Assembly (NCBI GenBank): GCA_030425645.1
Contig: JAUHZK010000012.1
Span: 1 to 64,000, forward strand
From: Gammaproteobacteria bacterium
Lineage (GTDB): Bacteria; Pseudomonadota; Gammaproteobacteria; JAPPPA01
Length of the DNA: 64,000 bases
Direction of reading: 5' to 3'
Position numbers and translations under genes: made by a program. Each line of letters opens with the position of its first letter. The stretch's first letter is position 1. Shown here in pieces: positions 1-8,339 of this stretch. The notes under the pieces are model-generated. The model saw only the letters and a list, made by a program, of their open reading frames with translations, made no database searches and was not told where the DNA came from.

Positions 1-64
1 TGTCGATGACTTGCATCGCCGCTTCGCGGCGAAACTCTTCTGAATACGTTTTTCGGGTTTGCAT
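1..64 (-). CDS. IS3-family transposase OrfA, N-terminal fragment (runs off window)
   Basis: The ATG at 64-62 opens a frame of 21 complete codons before the window ends. It begins MQTRKTYSEEFRREA, the typical start of the helix-turn-helix OrfA (InsE/OrfA type) of IS3-family elements, where a Lys/Arg-rich start is followed by YSxEFxxEAV. OrfA binds the IS ends and is normally joined to the DDE-transposase OrfB by -1 frameshifting; OrfB would lie outside the window. An AGGAG ribosome binding site precedes the ATG. The family call rests on this short motif and on the position beside a truncated gene. Confidence 0.7.
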   Translation of the reverse strand, partial: MQTRKTYSEEFRREAAMQVID

Positions 65-112
65 AACCACTCCTATTGCTTGGTATTTTAACCATTAGGA
101 GTGTCTAGTGTT
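1..112 (-). mobile_element. IS3-family insertion sequence, terminal part only
   Basis: The left edge of the window holds the start of an insertion sequence that continues outside it. Reading leftwards on the minus strand there is an AT-rich stretch, a good ribosome binding site (AGGAG, 5 bases before the ATG) and the first codons of an IS3-type OrfA. The neighbouring large secreted-protein gene stops at about position 113, right at the presumed IS edge. The exact terminal inverted repeat and any target duplication cannot be fixed from one end. The right boundary given is the last base before that stop codon and may be off by tens of bases. Confidence 0.6.
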
Positions 113-3100
113 CTAGTGGCGTATCAGGGTAGCATCTTGGACATAGATATCTCCAGTCAAATGGTCAGTAGTTGTGGTAACAACCCGGTCAATATTTCCA
201 TAGCTATCAACGTCAAACTGTTCTACAACCTTGTCAGCCAATAAGGTACCGCTGTCCCCATACTGGAAACTTTTCCTCGTTTCGGCGTAAGTAAATCGCG
301 GTAATTTTGTAGGGTGCTGAAGCACGTAAGCTGCCTCGGTACAACGGTGCAGGCCCTGACCACTGGTTGGACAAGTTGCAATTACCGAGGGAACCTCTGC
401 AGTTCGATCGTACGTTAGCGCCTGCTCGACCGCCCCCACGGTGGGCCAGTCTTGCGAGTACCAAGTTTTCTCGGTGACTCCCGTATCCGCATCACTAATC
501 GCTATCCAACGAAAACCTCTTGGACCCGGGTTTGACAAATGGTTTTTCTTGATTGCATAACCACCATATTGGTAGTTAGTAACTCGCTCGCCTCCGCTAC
601 TAATTGAACGATAGCTAGAGACTAGGTGTGTTGGTGTTGCAGGGTAGTAAAAATCAGGTTTTTTATTTTGTTCTGGAACATGCAGACTGGTATCTGTTGC
701 GACGCCATAAGAAACTTCAATACGAGTGCCTAGTCCTGAGGTTATCCCTTGGATACGGTCGCCATAACTACCAGAGTGAAGCATTGCACGACGCTCTATC
801 CCGCCGCCACCAGATAACAGGTCAGGCTTTGAATCACCATTAATGTCTATCGCTAGCCCAAAGCTAGTCGGGGAAACATTCCCAGCGAGCTTCACATATT
901 GAAGCGGCGAATTTCCTCCGGTGAAATTTTCGTCGACATGACTAGACAGCTTCGCAGTTGGGTCTTCGATAGCGCCGGGAAGGCGATACTTGGCGCTATA
1001 AAGGTTAAAACTGGCGTCATACGGTTTGAAAAACTTAGCAAATGGATCGTTTGGGTTGGGCTGCGTCGAGTCGACTAACATATCTAGATGCCCATCACCG
1101 TCGAAATCAGCGATAAGTGGCCTTCCGGAATACGACTGGACATATAAATAGTTACCCGTCCAACCTGTCGTATAGCTACTAGTCGCTGCACTAGAACCGT
1201 AACGTTCACCGTTTCTAACGATCATCCCCGTTCCGTCAATAAGTCGGAGCGAAAAGTTCTCCATGGAACTATGAGCATTCCAACGGCTGTATAAAGAGTC
1301 TGGAGTAGCATCTCTGTTAGAAAAGATCCTCGTGACGGTCTCCCTGCTGGCATCTGTTCGAGCAGTATAGGTTTCGCCTTTTACCCACTCATTGTCGTGC
1401 CAGAAAAACTGCGCACTCTCGTCCTTGCGAGAATAGGGTTGTAGATCTATATCACCATCGGTGTCGTAATCTACAAGCTGCATTCTAAGCCCGCCATCGG
1501 CGTGAAAAATTACTTCCGGCAAAAAGCCAGTTTCAGAGTGAAACTGGCAAAAATTGGAGACACAGCCTTGATTTAGGAATACCACTTGAGGGCCTTCCTC
1601 CGCTGAGAAAACCACATCGGCCAAGTCGTCCGCATTTATATCGACCACTAGCCCCTTAGGCTTATTGTCCTTTATCAGCGGGTGCGGCATGGAATATACG
1701 ACAGAGCTCCAGCCCTGATCACCGTTTAGAAAAATTTTTGTTGATCCACCTTGAGTAACAACCAGATCCGGACGACCGTCACCATCCATGTCGTTCAACC
1801 AACCTAACCGACCATCTTTTGAGGAAAGAGGTACAGGGATATCCCAACTAGGGGCCCGCTTCCACCCGCTGCCCGTATTTAGCCAAGTTGCTGGCTCTGA
1901 GTATGCACCATGTGCTTTGGTCATTAGCCAATCAGGAAGCCCGTCGCCGTTAAGATCTATCAGCTCGGCCAATCCTGTTTTACCGTCATGAAGATCAGTT
2001 GGTGGCGAAAAATCTGCCGAATCAGTGAAACGCAAACTGGCACCATAGCTCTCGCCAGCATTTGACCAATCGAAAACCGTTGGCTTTAGACAGTTACCGC
2101 TAGGGAAGCATTGTTGTACCTGCGTTAGCTGTGACTTTAAGGTAGTGGGACTAACTTGATAGCTGGCATGAATAACATGTAGTAAGGATCCAGCGACCGA
2201 AACTCTCACGGATTTTAGCCGTTGTTTTTTATATATAGGCCGACCGTATTCGTAAGCTGTCTCTACGTCGGGCCGAGATTCGTAGTGATAACTAACGTTG
2301 ACCTCATCGTTCTCGTTTACCAAATAACTGATCGATTTCAGAAGGTGCTCATCATGTGCTGAGCTCTCGCCGAAGGGGGTAGGCCCCTCTTGTGTCGCCC
2401 TACAACTATAGTTGTAACTAACCTCATTTCCTTTGCTGTCTCTGCGGCTTGTGAGACTCCAATGATAAACCCAGCCATCGGTAATGTTACCGTGCCCAAT
2501 TATGTAAGGCGCTAAAACTGGTAACAAACTCAATGGAACACCTAACTCTTCCTCTGAAAATTCGTCAAACACCAACGGACGACCAAGCAAAGTTTTTATA
2601 CCACATGCATTTCGATCACCCGGTTCCACCTCTCCATAAATAAGCACTTCGCCTGCTTTGGTATGCACTTCAAACGTAGGGAAGTCGTCCCCAGTGGCGG
2701 AAATATCACCTACGGAAATAATTCGCGTGGCTGGGTCAGCAGCAGGATGGTAAACAGTGCCGTCGCGCCCATACTCACCCTGGACCGCTATGAGGGGCGC
2801 GCCGTCCAAGCAAAGACGGTCCCTTTCAGTAAACTGAACTACGCTATCAAAACCGTCTATCTCATCCTGAGCGCCACAGCGCTGAATTGATGACAAACCC
2901 GCTAGGCCCCAGCCAACGCCCAGCACACCTCCCTCTTGGTTGCTGCTATAGGAAATTCCCGCTTCAGGCCTGAGTCCTCCAACTCCTTCCGGTAGCTCTA
3001 TTGGTATGTTGTAAACCGCACCACCCTGGCTACCAACTGAGAATTGCCCTTTCAACTCGCCGACCAACTCTGTTGTCGCCTGTGCTGAATTACTTAGAAA

Positions 3101-3145
3101 CAAATTTGCACATGCAAGCAAAGCGATAAATTGGAGCTTTCTCAT
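113..3145 (-). CDS. Secreted SpvB/Tc-toxin-like FG-GAP repeat protein, 3' end truncated by the IS
   Basis: A 1010-residue protein with a Sec signal peptide (about residues 1-23, ending AQA). The N-terminal domain matches the SpvB/TcaC/RHS family pattern (GGAVYNIPIELPEGVGGL, then SYSSNQEGGVLGVGW). FG-GAP/VCBS-type calcium-loop repeats follow near residues 397 (DLNGDGLPDW), 452 (DMDGDGRPDL), 502, 558, 678 and 765. The C-terminal region looks like the mid region of Tc/RHS proteins. Family members usually continue into RHS/YD repeats and a variable C-terminus; here translation ends with TLIRH and TAG exactly where the IS3 element begins, so the distal part is probably lost. It overlaps the upstream small gene by 4 bases (ATGA), so the two are translationally coupled. 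The region is AT-richer than the core genes. Whether the truncated product is functional is unknown. Confidence 0.75.
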   Translation of the reverse strand: MRKLQFIALLACANLFLSNSAQATTELVGELKGQFSVGSQGGAVYNIPIELPEGVGGLRPEAGISYSSNQEGGVLGVGWGLAGLSSIQRCGAQDEIDGFDSVVQFTERDRLCLDGAPLIAVQGEYGRDGTVYHPAADPATRIISVGDISATGDDFPTFEVHTKAGEVLIYGEVEPGDRNACGIKTLLGRPLVFDEFSEEELGVPLSLLPVLAPYIIGHGNITDGWVYHWSLTSRRDSKGNEVSYNYSCRATQEGPTPFGESSAHDEHLLKSISYLVNENDEVNVSYHYESRPDVETAYEYGRPIYKKQRLKSVRVSVAGSLLHVIHASYQVSPTTLKSQLTQVQQCFPSGNCLKPTVFDWSNAGESYGASLRFTDSADFSPPTDLHDGKTGLAELIDLNGDGLPDWLMTKAHGAYSEPATWLNTGSGWKRAPSWDIPVPLSSKDGRLGWLNDMDGDGRPDLVVTQGGSTKIFLNGDQGWSSVVYSMPHPLIKDNKPKGLVVDINADDLADVVFSAEEGPQVVFLNQGCVSNFCQFHSETGFLPEVIFHADGGLRMQLVDYDTDGDIDLQPYSRKDESAQFFWHDNEWVKGETYTARTDASRETVTRIFSNRDATPDSLYSRWNAHSSMENFSLRLIDGTGMIVRNGERYGSSAATSSYTTGWTGNYLYVQSYSGRPLIADFDGDGHLDMLVDSTQPNPNDPFAKFFKPYDASFNLYSAKYRLPGAIEDPTAKLSSHVDENFTGGNSPLQYVKLAGNVSPTSFGLAIDINGDSKPDLLSGGGGIERRAMLHSGSYGDRIQGITSGLGTRIEVSYGVATDTSLHVPEQNKKPDFYYPATPTHLVSSYRSISSGGERVTNYQYGGYAIKKNHLSNPGPRGFRWIAISDADTGVTEKTWYSQDWPTVGAVEQALTYDRTAEVPSVIATCPTSGQGLHRCTEAAYVLQHPTKLPRFTYAETRKSFQYGDSGTLLADKVVEQFDVDSYGNIDRVVTTTTDHLTGDIYVQDATLIRH

Positions 3146-3573
3146 TTTAGTTCTCCTTTATCGTTGATTTCCAAGCGACTCCTAACATCTTGCAACCGCA
3201 CCTCTAAAGATCTGGAGCGCAGGTCTATCGAATGGTCGGCGTCAGGTGCAGCGGGAGTCGAAAATTTCGCAATCAAAGTATCCGCCTGCTCCCTCAACAA
3301 TTCGGTTCTAGGCCGTTCTGTATGTCGTGTTGCATTCATCGTATCCAGTTCCGCTTGGATAGAATCTAAACCGCTGGTAGTTACCTCAGGAGGATTTTCA
3401 GTAGAAAACGCTATTCCTTTTGACGCCTGAGGGCTCTCTAGCGACTTGCTCGGCTGGCTCGGAGATATGAGAAGTGACTCAGTATTTTTGACACTATTCC
3501 CAGATCCAATAAGCAAAATAAACGCTATTAGCACCCCTCCCAAAGCTGCTATCGCAGCACCGTGATAACGCAT
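3142..3573 (-). CDS. Hypothetical membrane-anchored protein upstream of the SpvB-like gene
   Basis: 143 residues with one N-terminal hydrophobic segment (about residues 5-23, rich in Ala, Gly, Leu and Ile). A Ser/Pro-rich stretch and a charged, probably helical C-terminus follow (SLEVRLQDVRSRLEINDKGE). I do not recognise a family. The stop overlaps the ATG of the SpvB-like gene (ATGA), so both are made from one transcript and this protein may help secretion or anchoring of the large protein; that role is inferred from context only. Confidence 0.55.
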   Translation of the reverse strand: MRYHGAAIAALGGVLIAFILLIGSGNSVKNTESLLISPSQPSKSLESPQASKGIAFSTENPPEVTTSGLDSIQAELDTMNATRHTERPRTELLREQADTLIAKFSTPAAPDADHSIDLRSRSLEVRLQDVRSRLEINDKGELK

Positions 3574-3605
3574 GTCATTCCCCCCAATAAAATACGCAAA
3601 GACAG

Positions 3606-3899
3606 CTAATCAAAGGTTCTATCTAGGCCAAAATCAAGAAGGTTTTTTAACGCCTTAATTAAGGGAATTTGCTTATTTTTTGGACTAGAGGCATTACAAA
3701 GTTGCTTAGTTTGACTAGCATGTATAACCAAAAGCGTCGTGATGAATGAAGGCAATATATTGTCATCAAGCCTAACGATCGAACGATAGCACTTTGCAGA
3801 CATAATCTTTTCCCTTGATTGGCCAACAAGTAGGCGAAACTGCACATCTTGTCGCTTGGCGCAAATGGCCAATTGTTGTCTCAATGCAACTAGGGCCAT
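3606..3899 (-). CDS. Hypothetical small protein, first gene of the accessory operon
   Basis: 97 residues, no signal peptide, partly basic helical N-terminal half (ALRQQLAICAKRQDVQFRLL) and a Lys-rich C-terminal half. The ATG is preceded by a clear GAGG ribosome binding site 7-8 bases upstream, which favours a real gene over a chance frame. It ends 32 bases before the next gene on the same strand, so it may be the first member of the operon leading to the SpvB-like protein. No family recognised. Confidence 0.4.
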   Translation of the reverse strand: MALVALRQQLAICAKRQDVQFRLLVGQSREKIMSAKCYRSIVRLDDNILPSFITTLLVIHASQTKQLCNASSPKNKQIPLIKALKNLLDFGLDRTFD

Positions 3900-3929
3900 T
3901 CAGCTCACCTCACTTGCATGTTGCACGCC

Positions 3930-3948
3930 GCGCCCCATAATGGAGCGC
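3930..3948. promoter_or_regulatory. Candidate operator upstream of amtB (near-perfect 19-bp palindrome)
   Basis: GCGCCCCAT-A-ATGGAGCGC is an inverted repeat with 9-base arms and one mismatch, 54 bases before the amtB start. The centre (CC-ATAAT-GG flanked by GC/GC) partly resembles the NtrC site TGCACC-N5-GGTGCA, at four of six positions in each half. Nitrogen control of ammonium transporters by NtrC is well established, but no convincing -24/-12 sigma-54 element was found next to it, so the regulator is not certain. Confidence 0.35.
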
Positions 3949-4001
3949 AGTTGTTTTTTCTTAGCAACACTAGCAATAAAGATAAGTAGGAGACTCTTAA
4001 A

Positions 4002-5222
4002 ATGGATGCAGCTAATACATCCTGGATTATGACCAGTACTGCTCTAGTACTGTTTATGACCCTTCCCGGCCTGGCCTTGTTTTACGGTGGTCTGGTCCGT
4101 AGTAAAAATGTTCTGTCGGTGTTGATGCAGTGTTTTGCATTGACCTGTTTGATGTCGATTCTTTGGTTTGTTGCGGGCTACAGCATTGCCTTTACTGAAT
4201 ACAACGATTGGTTTGGCGGCCTAAGCAACGCCTTCTTCGCCAATATTCAGGAAGACACGCTAAGCGGCGATATTCCAGAGTCTGTATTTGCGATGTTCCA
4301 AATGACCTTCGCGGTTATTACCCCTGCGCTAATCGTGGGCGGTTTCGCTGAGCGGATGAAGTTCAGCGGCATGTTGCTGTTCTCTGCCATTTGGTTGTTG
4401 GTGGTTTATGCGCCTGTTACCCACTGGGTATGGGGCGGCGGTTGGTTAGGCCAAATGGGCTTGCTCGACTTTGCTGGCGGCACCGTGGTGCATATCACCG
4501 CGGGTGTAGCAGCCTTGGTGGCGGCGATTATGATTGGCCCGCGTAAGGGCTTTCCTGAAAAGCCTATGCCTCCCCATAACATGACCATGACGGTGACCGG
4601 CGCCGGCATGCTTTGGGTTGGCTGGTTTGGCTTTAACGGCGGTTCTGCTCTAGCAGCCAATGGCGACGCCGGCATGGCGATTTTGGTGACTCACCTATCT
4701 GCCAGCATGGGCGCCTTTACTTGGATGGTTTGCGAGTGGGTTAAATACGGCAAGCCTTCTGCATTAGGCATTGTGACCGGCATGGTAGCCGGCCTTGGCA
4801 CCATTACCCCAGCGTCGGGTTTTGTTGGCCCGGCGGGCGCGTTAGTTCTCGGCTTAACTGGCGGTTTTATTTGCTTTAACGCCACCATCTTCATTAAACA
4901 GAAACTGAAGATTGATGACTCGCTAGACGTAATGCCCGTGCACGGTGTTGGCGGCATCTTGGGTACCGCTTTGGCGGCGGTATTCTCGTCTACTCAGCTA
5001 GGGCTATTCTCGGGTCAAGGTCATGCCGATGGCATTAACAGTATTGATGAACAGTTGGTGGTTCAGTTGATCGGCATTGGCGCCACCATTCTGTTTACCG
5101 CTGTTGCTACCGCGGTGATTTTAAAACTGGTGGATATGATTACTGGCTTGCGCGTTTCTGAAGAAGACGAAACCCGTGGTCTAGACCAAACCGAGCATGG
5201 TGAAACAGGTTACGACCTGTAA
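4002..5222 (+). CDS. amtB: Ammonium transporter AmtB
   Basis: A 406-residue Amt/Mep/Rh-family inner-membrane channel for ammonium/ammonia with about eleven hydrophobic segments. Family signatures are clear: LFYGGLVRSKNVLSVL near the N-terminus, Asp156 in DFAGGTVVH (the conserved recruitment-site Asp), and the twin pore histidines His164 (VVH) and His314 (PVHGVGG). There is no cleavable signal sequence, unlike some enteric AmtB proteins. The start is supported by AGGAG nine bases upstream. glnK, the usual partner that plugs AmtB, is not adjacent, so the PII protein must be encoded elsewhere. A terminator follows directly, making this a single-gene unit. Confidence 0.96.
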   Translation: MDAANTSWIMTSTALVLFMTLPGLALFYGGLVRSKNVLSVLMQCFALTCLMSILWFVAGYSIAFTEYNDWFGGLSNAFFANIQEDTLSGDIPESVFAMFQMTFAVITPALIVGGFAERMKFSGMLLFSAIWLLVVYAPVTHWVWGGGWLGQMGLLDFAGGTVVHITAGVAALVAAIMIGPRKGFPEKPMPPHNMTMTVTGAGMLWVGWFGFNGGSALAANGDAGMAILVTHLSASMGAFTWMVCEWVKYGKPSALGIVTGMVAGLGTITPASGFVGPAGALVLGLTGGFICFNATIFIKQKLKIDDSLDVMPVHGVGGILGTALAAVFSSTQLGLFSGQGHADGINSIDEQLVVQLIGIGATILFTAVATAVILKLVDMITGLRVSEEDETRGLDQTEHGETGYDL

Positions 5223-5245
5223 AACCAAGCTAGGTAAAAGCTTAC

Positions 5246-5281
5246 AAAGCCCCGTAGAAGAAATTCTGCGGGGCTTTTTTT
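5246..5281 (+). terminator. Rho-independent terminator of amtB
   Basis: An AAAGCCCCG...CGGGGCTTT stem with an inner AGAA/TTCT extension, a GAAA-type loop and a run of eight T residues, 24 bases after the amtB stop. Confidence 0.9.
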
Positions 5282-5478
5282 GTGGGAAATACTTTGGTCT
5301 AGATCCACTCCTCGCTCCTACAAAGCGCGAATACTGCTAACCAACTTGCCGCTTGCCCTGATTGCTGAACTCGTCGCAGCATCGAAGGGTAGCCGAGAAT
5401 GTCTTCAACACCTCTTGGTAAGCGGCTTGCGATCTACGGGGAATACTATTACTTCGGGGGCCCAGTACGAGGCTTAAG

Positions 5479-5796
5479 TTAAATGCCGCTAATAGCCAAA
5501 TCCAATGCGGCAATAATTTCGTCTCTGAAGTGCTCCATGGTGCCTATCGGCTCTTGCAACTTTTTAGCTGGCATTGCAGCAATTTGTGGCGTCAAAAGAA
5601 TCAGCTTCTCGCCGTCATATTCCACCGTTGGTGTAAGCACTGTCATTCTCTCCCGACTAAAATACTCTGGGCGCGCTAACGGCAACACTATTCGTGTAGC
5701 AATTTCAGAGATTACATCGTGCTGAATATCTACCAGCAACGGAAACATGTGCTTTGTGCTTTTGCTCTTATTCTCATAAACGTCAAACTGGGCCAT
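5479..5796 (-). CDS. ccdB: CcdB-family toxin
   Basis: 105 residues. The sequence starts MAQFDVYENK and carries PLLVDIQHDV, TRIVLPLARPE and LTPQIAAMPAKKL, the layout of CcdB toxins. CcdB poisons DNA gyrase by trapping the gyrase-DNA cleavage complex and is neutralised by CcdA. I chose the ATG at 5796, which overlaps the TGA of the antitoxin gene by one base; a TTG one codon upstream is possible but less likely. It ends about 200 bases from the amtB terminator. On a chromosome such modules often act as addiction or stress modules. A complete, undisturbed frame suggests an active or recently active toxin. Confidence 0.88.
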   Translation of the reverse strand: MAQFDVYENKSKSTKHMFPLLVDIQHDVISEIATRIVLPLARPEYFSRERMTVLTPTVEYDGEKLILLTPQIAAMPAKKLQEPIGTMEHFRDEIIAALDLAISGI

Positions 5797-6041
5797 CAAA
5801 ACGCCCTGTGTTCATCACCAAAACACCCGTGCTCATCAACAAACTCGTTGTAACTACGTATGGCTTTTGCATTCCGCTTTTTCCACTTATCTGCTTCCGT
5901 TTTTGCTAGTACATGGGTCAAAGCATCTTCCAGCGTAGCCGAGAGATTTACATTTAGTTCACGGCTTTTTGCCAGCAAATCACTATTTATACTTAGATTG
6001 GTAGCCTTCTTAGGAGCAGCACTGTCGTACAAGTTTTGCAT
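5796..6041 (-). CDS. ccdA: CcdA-family antitoxin
   Basis: 81 residues. The N-terminal part (KKATNLSINSDLLAKSRELN, roughly residues 11-30) is a ribbon-helix-helix DNA-binding region of the CcdA type. The C-terminal part (WKKRNAKAIRSYNEFVDEHG) is the toxin-neutralising tail with the conserved W-x3-N-x2-A-I-x2-YN pattern. It is the first gene of the pair, as expected for an antitoxin that binds its own promoter. The start ATG at 6041 lies just downstream of a perfect inverted repeat overlapping a -10 box. Confidence 0.88.
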   Translation of the reverse strand: MQNLYDSAAPKKATNLSINSDLLAKSRELNVNLSATLEDALTHVLAKTEADKWKKRNAKAIRSYNEFVDEHGCFGDEHRAF

Positions 6042-6059
6042 AATGGGACTCTCGCGGTT

Positions 6060-6083
6060 ATGCGCATCAATGTGCGCATTATA
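6060..6083 (-). promoter_or_regulatory. ccdAB promoter and operator
   Basis: A perfect 7-base inverted repeat, ATGCGCA-TCAATG-TGCGCAT (6060-6079), overlaps the start of a consensus -10 box TATAAT on the minus strand (6083-6078), just upstream of ccdA. This is the expected architecture for autorepression by the CcdA/CcdB complex through a ribbon-helix-helix protein. The -35 element is weak, about TGTTTA. Confidence 0.65.
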
Positions 6084-6188
6084 GTTTGACCTGCGTCATC
6101 TAAACAGACCCAGGCTCAATCTAAATTTCGATCTATATAGAGGGCAAACGGCTTACGTGGGCATGTACATGTCTAAAGCAAGTAGCAG

Positions 6189-7877
6189 CTAGGTAAATTT
6201 CCGCGTCACCCAGCGCCCTAAACTACTGGCCGCCATGCGCTCGCCTGTCGCCAAATATCTCAACTCGACTTCGTCTTCTAGTAACCAACGCTGCGCCCGC
6301 GCGGCGCTAGCTTGGCCAGCAAAGAGGTAACAGTCGCCAACCTCAATAGGGTCGTTTTCATCCGGCATGGTGGTGTATTCACCATTACGCACCCTCAGCA
6401 GCGCCATGGCCGGCATATGGATTTCCCGCTCCCAAGGCTGCCGCTCAATAGCACCTAGAGTGAGTGGCACGCCTTTATTAATTAAGGCGGTGGCACCAAA
6501 CGCTGAAGACTCGTCAATACTCACACACCAACACTCGGGCGTAGAGCCGCCGGCAACGCCTTCAATTTGTTTTACCAGCCGGTGGGCAATGTCTTCTGAC
6601 CAGTGGCGAGTTTGCTTTAAGAACCCATACAAGAAACGGGTAGACAGATACGGCAACACACGCCACACAATAATGCGGTTGACGTCCATGACTAGATCTA
6701 AGTTGGCTGCTTCAAATACCCGCCGGTTGGCTAAAAAGTTCTGCCGCGCCACTAAATACAATTTCGGGTTTAGCTTCCGCGCGGTCACCACGGTTGATAG
6801 GTTATTGGCGTCGGTATCGGTGCCGGCTACCAAGCCAACAGCGCTATCAATACCGGCGGCTTTAAGGCTTTCTGCGTCTACGCCCAAGCCAACAACGGCG
6901 CCGTCTGGTGCTAACTCGGGATTGGATTCCACCACGGTAGTTTCCATGCCGGCTTCGCGGAAGTAACGCTCCAGCGCTTGGCCGCAACGGCCATAGCCAA
7001 CAATAATCCAGCGCCCATGCGGCGGGTGAATAGGCCGCGGATACGGGTTACCCGGCAAGGAGCCGAGCAAAGTATGCAAGCGGTTCACACTGGGCCGCTC
7101 TATCGACATTACCAAGTGGTCAGCAAACGAGTTGAAGGGATTCACAATGCGATCGGTGTCGAACGACTCAAGATTGGCGACGGCCTCTTGGGTACCGGCA
7201 CGGCATACCACCCGCAGCTTTTTGTTTAGCAATTTCGCCGATATGGCAATTTTGACGTTTACTTTGTCGTTGTCAGTCACGGCAATGACGCCGTGGCAGT
7301 GCGAAGAATCTAGGCCGGCTTCAAGCAGGTGCCTGACCATCGAAGCATCGCCCACTAAATGCGGCACGTCATGAATATCTTTCTCTAACTCCAAACGCGC
7401 CAAATGCTCTGGGTTGGTGTCGATCACGATGGTGCGGATGCCACGCCGTGCCAGCGAGCGCACTAATAAGCTGCCTGTTTGGCCGTAGCCGCAGACAATG
7501 TAAAACGCCGTGTTCATGCGTTTTACTTGGCTAGCGAGAGCTTGCTCTGTAATCGCATTACGGAACACTGGGTTTTGTAGCAGCGCCAAAATAGAACCCA
7601 CAGCGTACAGCCAGCCGATCACGGTCATGTACATGCAGATCAAGACCCAAGCCCGCTGCGCCGAGGTGAACTCATAGGGAATTTCACCAAAGCCAATGGT
7701 TGAACCCATATAGCTAACAAAGTACACGGCGTGGAAGAAGTCGAAGTACCAGAGGTTGCCGTCGGCATCTTGGCCGGGAATCAGTACTAGGCCACCAATT
7801 GAGATGGCATAGACAAACAGCAACACCAGCAGCGGCGCCCGCAGACGCCGCAGCAGTAGCATGATGACGTTATTCAT
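6189..7877 (-). CDS. Potassium channel protein with two RCK (TrkA-N) domains
   Basis: 562 residues. Two membrane segments (about residues 14-34 and 75-97) flank a pore loop with the selectivity filter TIGFGE (Thr60-Glu65), the TxGFG variant of the K+ filter. Two Rossmann-type RCK domains follow, with nucleotide-binding loops at about 128 (VCGYGQTGSLL) and 292 (VGYGRCGQAL), each with a second-strand acidic residue (DTNPE, ESNPE). The C-terminal about 130 residues may hold a TrkA-C-like ligand domain (PIEVGDCYLFAG). It probably forms a tetrameric or octameric ligand-gated K+ channel of the inner membrane. The gene 32 bases upstream encodes a small membrane protein and is probably cotranscribed. 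Confidence 0.88.
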   Translation of the reverse strand: MNNVIMLLLRRLRAPLLVLLFVYAISIGGLVLIPGQDADGNLWYFDFFHAVYFVSYMGSTIGFGEIPYEFTSAQRAWVLICMYMTVIGWLYAVGSILALLQNPVFRNAITEQALASQVKRMNTAFYIVCGYGQTGSLLVRSLARRGIRTIVIDTNPEHLARLELEKDIHDVPHLVGDASMVRHLLEAGLDSSHCHGVIAVTDNDKVNVKIAISAKLLNKKLRVVCRAGTQEAVANLESFDTDRIVNPFNSFADHLVMSIERPSVNRLHTLLGSLPGNPYPRPIHPPHGRWIIVGYGRCGQALERYFREAGMETTVVESNPELAPDGAVVGLGVDAESLKAAGIDSAVGLVAGTDTDANNLSTVVTARKLNPKLYLVARQNFLANRRVFEAANLDLVMDVNRIIVWRVLPYLSTRFLYGFLKQTRHWSEDIAHRLVKQIEGVAGGSTPECWCVSIDESSAFGATALINKGVPLTLGAIERQPWEREIHMPAMALLRVRNGEYTTMPDENDPIEVGDCYLFAGQASAARAQRWLLEDEVELRYLATGERMAASSLGRWVTRKFT

Positions 7878-7909
7878 AGTCGGCTAGCGCCTAATCTACG
7901 AAGCTAGCG

Positions 7910-8293
7910 TTAGCGGCGAACGTTAACGGTCTCTACGATCAACAGCACCACCGAGGCCAGATTAGCAATCATGGCGCCGCCGGCTAGCGAGACAATGCTG
8001 GCCATACCGCCGTTAGCTAGGCCGATGTCGGTAATTTGGGTTAGCCATGCCCATACACAGGCGGCGGCGATAAGCTGCAAGTCAGCCACCAAGCTGGTGG
8101 CCAACAAGGTGGCACCAATATGTGAGCGGTCGCCCAGCTTCAAAATGGTCGCAATTAAGCTAACAACAATGGCCGCAAACAGCTCATAGGCGTGGTGATG
8201 ATCGGGGTTGTCGATGTCCCCCATCACAAAACCAAAATTCAGTGTTAGCGCAAAGAGCACAAAAAAACCAAAAAGCACTTTTTCCAGATTCAT
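7910..8293 (-). CDS. Small four-helix membrane protein, probable partner of the K+ channel
   Basis: 127 residues with about four hydrophobic segments (residues 4-22, 35-52, 66-86, 98-122) and a short His cluster (DHHHAYELFAA) between the first two. I do not recognise a characterised family; it may match a DUF of small membrane proteins found next to TrkA-domain channels (DUF6394 is my best guess). It ends 32 bases before the channel gene on the same strand, so it is probably cotranscribed and may modulate the channel. Function unknown. Confidence 0.65.
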   Translation of the reverse strand: MNLEKVLFGFFVLFALTLNFGFVMGDIDNPDHHHAYELFAAIVVSLIATILKLGDRSHIGATLLATSLVADLQLIAAACVWAWLTQITDIGLANGGMASIVSLAGGAMIANLASVVLLIVETVNVRR

Positions 8294-8339
8294 GTCGGCG
8301 ACCTAAGTATTTGTTTCTATTAGCAGTGTAGTGCACTCG

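Noticed and set aside
3941-3955. Sigma-54 promoter for amtB
   Set aside because: TGGAGCGCAGTTGT has GG and GT at a spacing of nine instead of ten bases and lacks the GC at -12.
5282-5478. Small gene in the gap between amtB and ccdB
   Set aside because: The only frame is short, begins with poor start context and shows no coding character; I see nothing else in this spacer.
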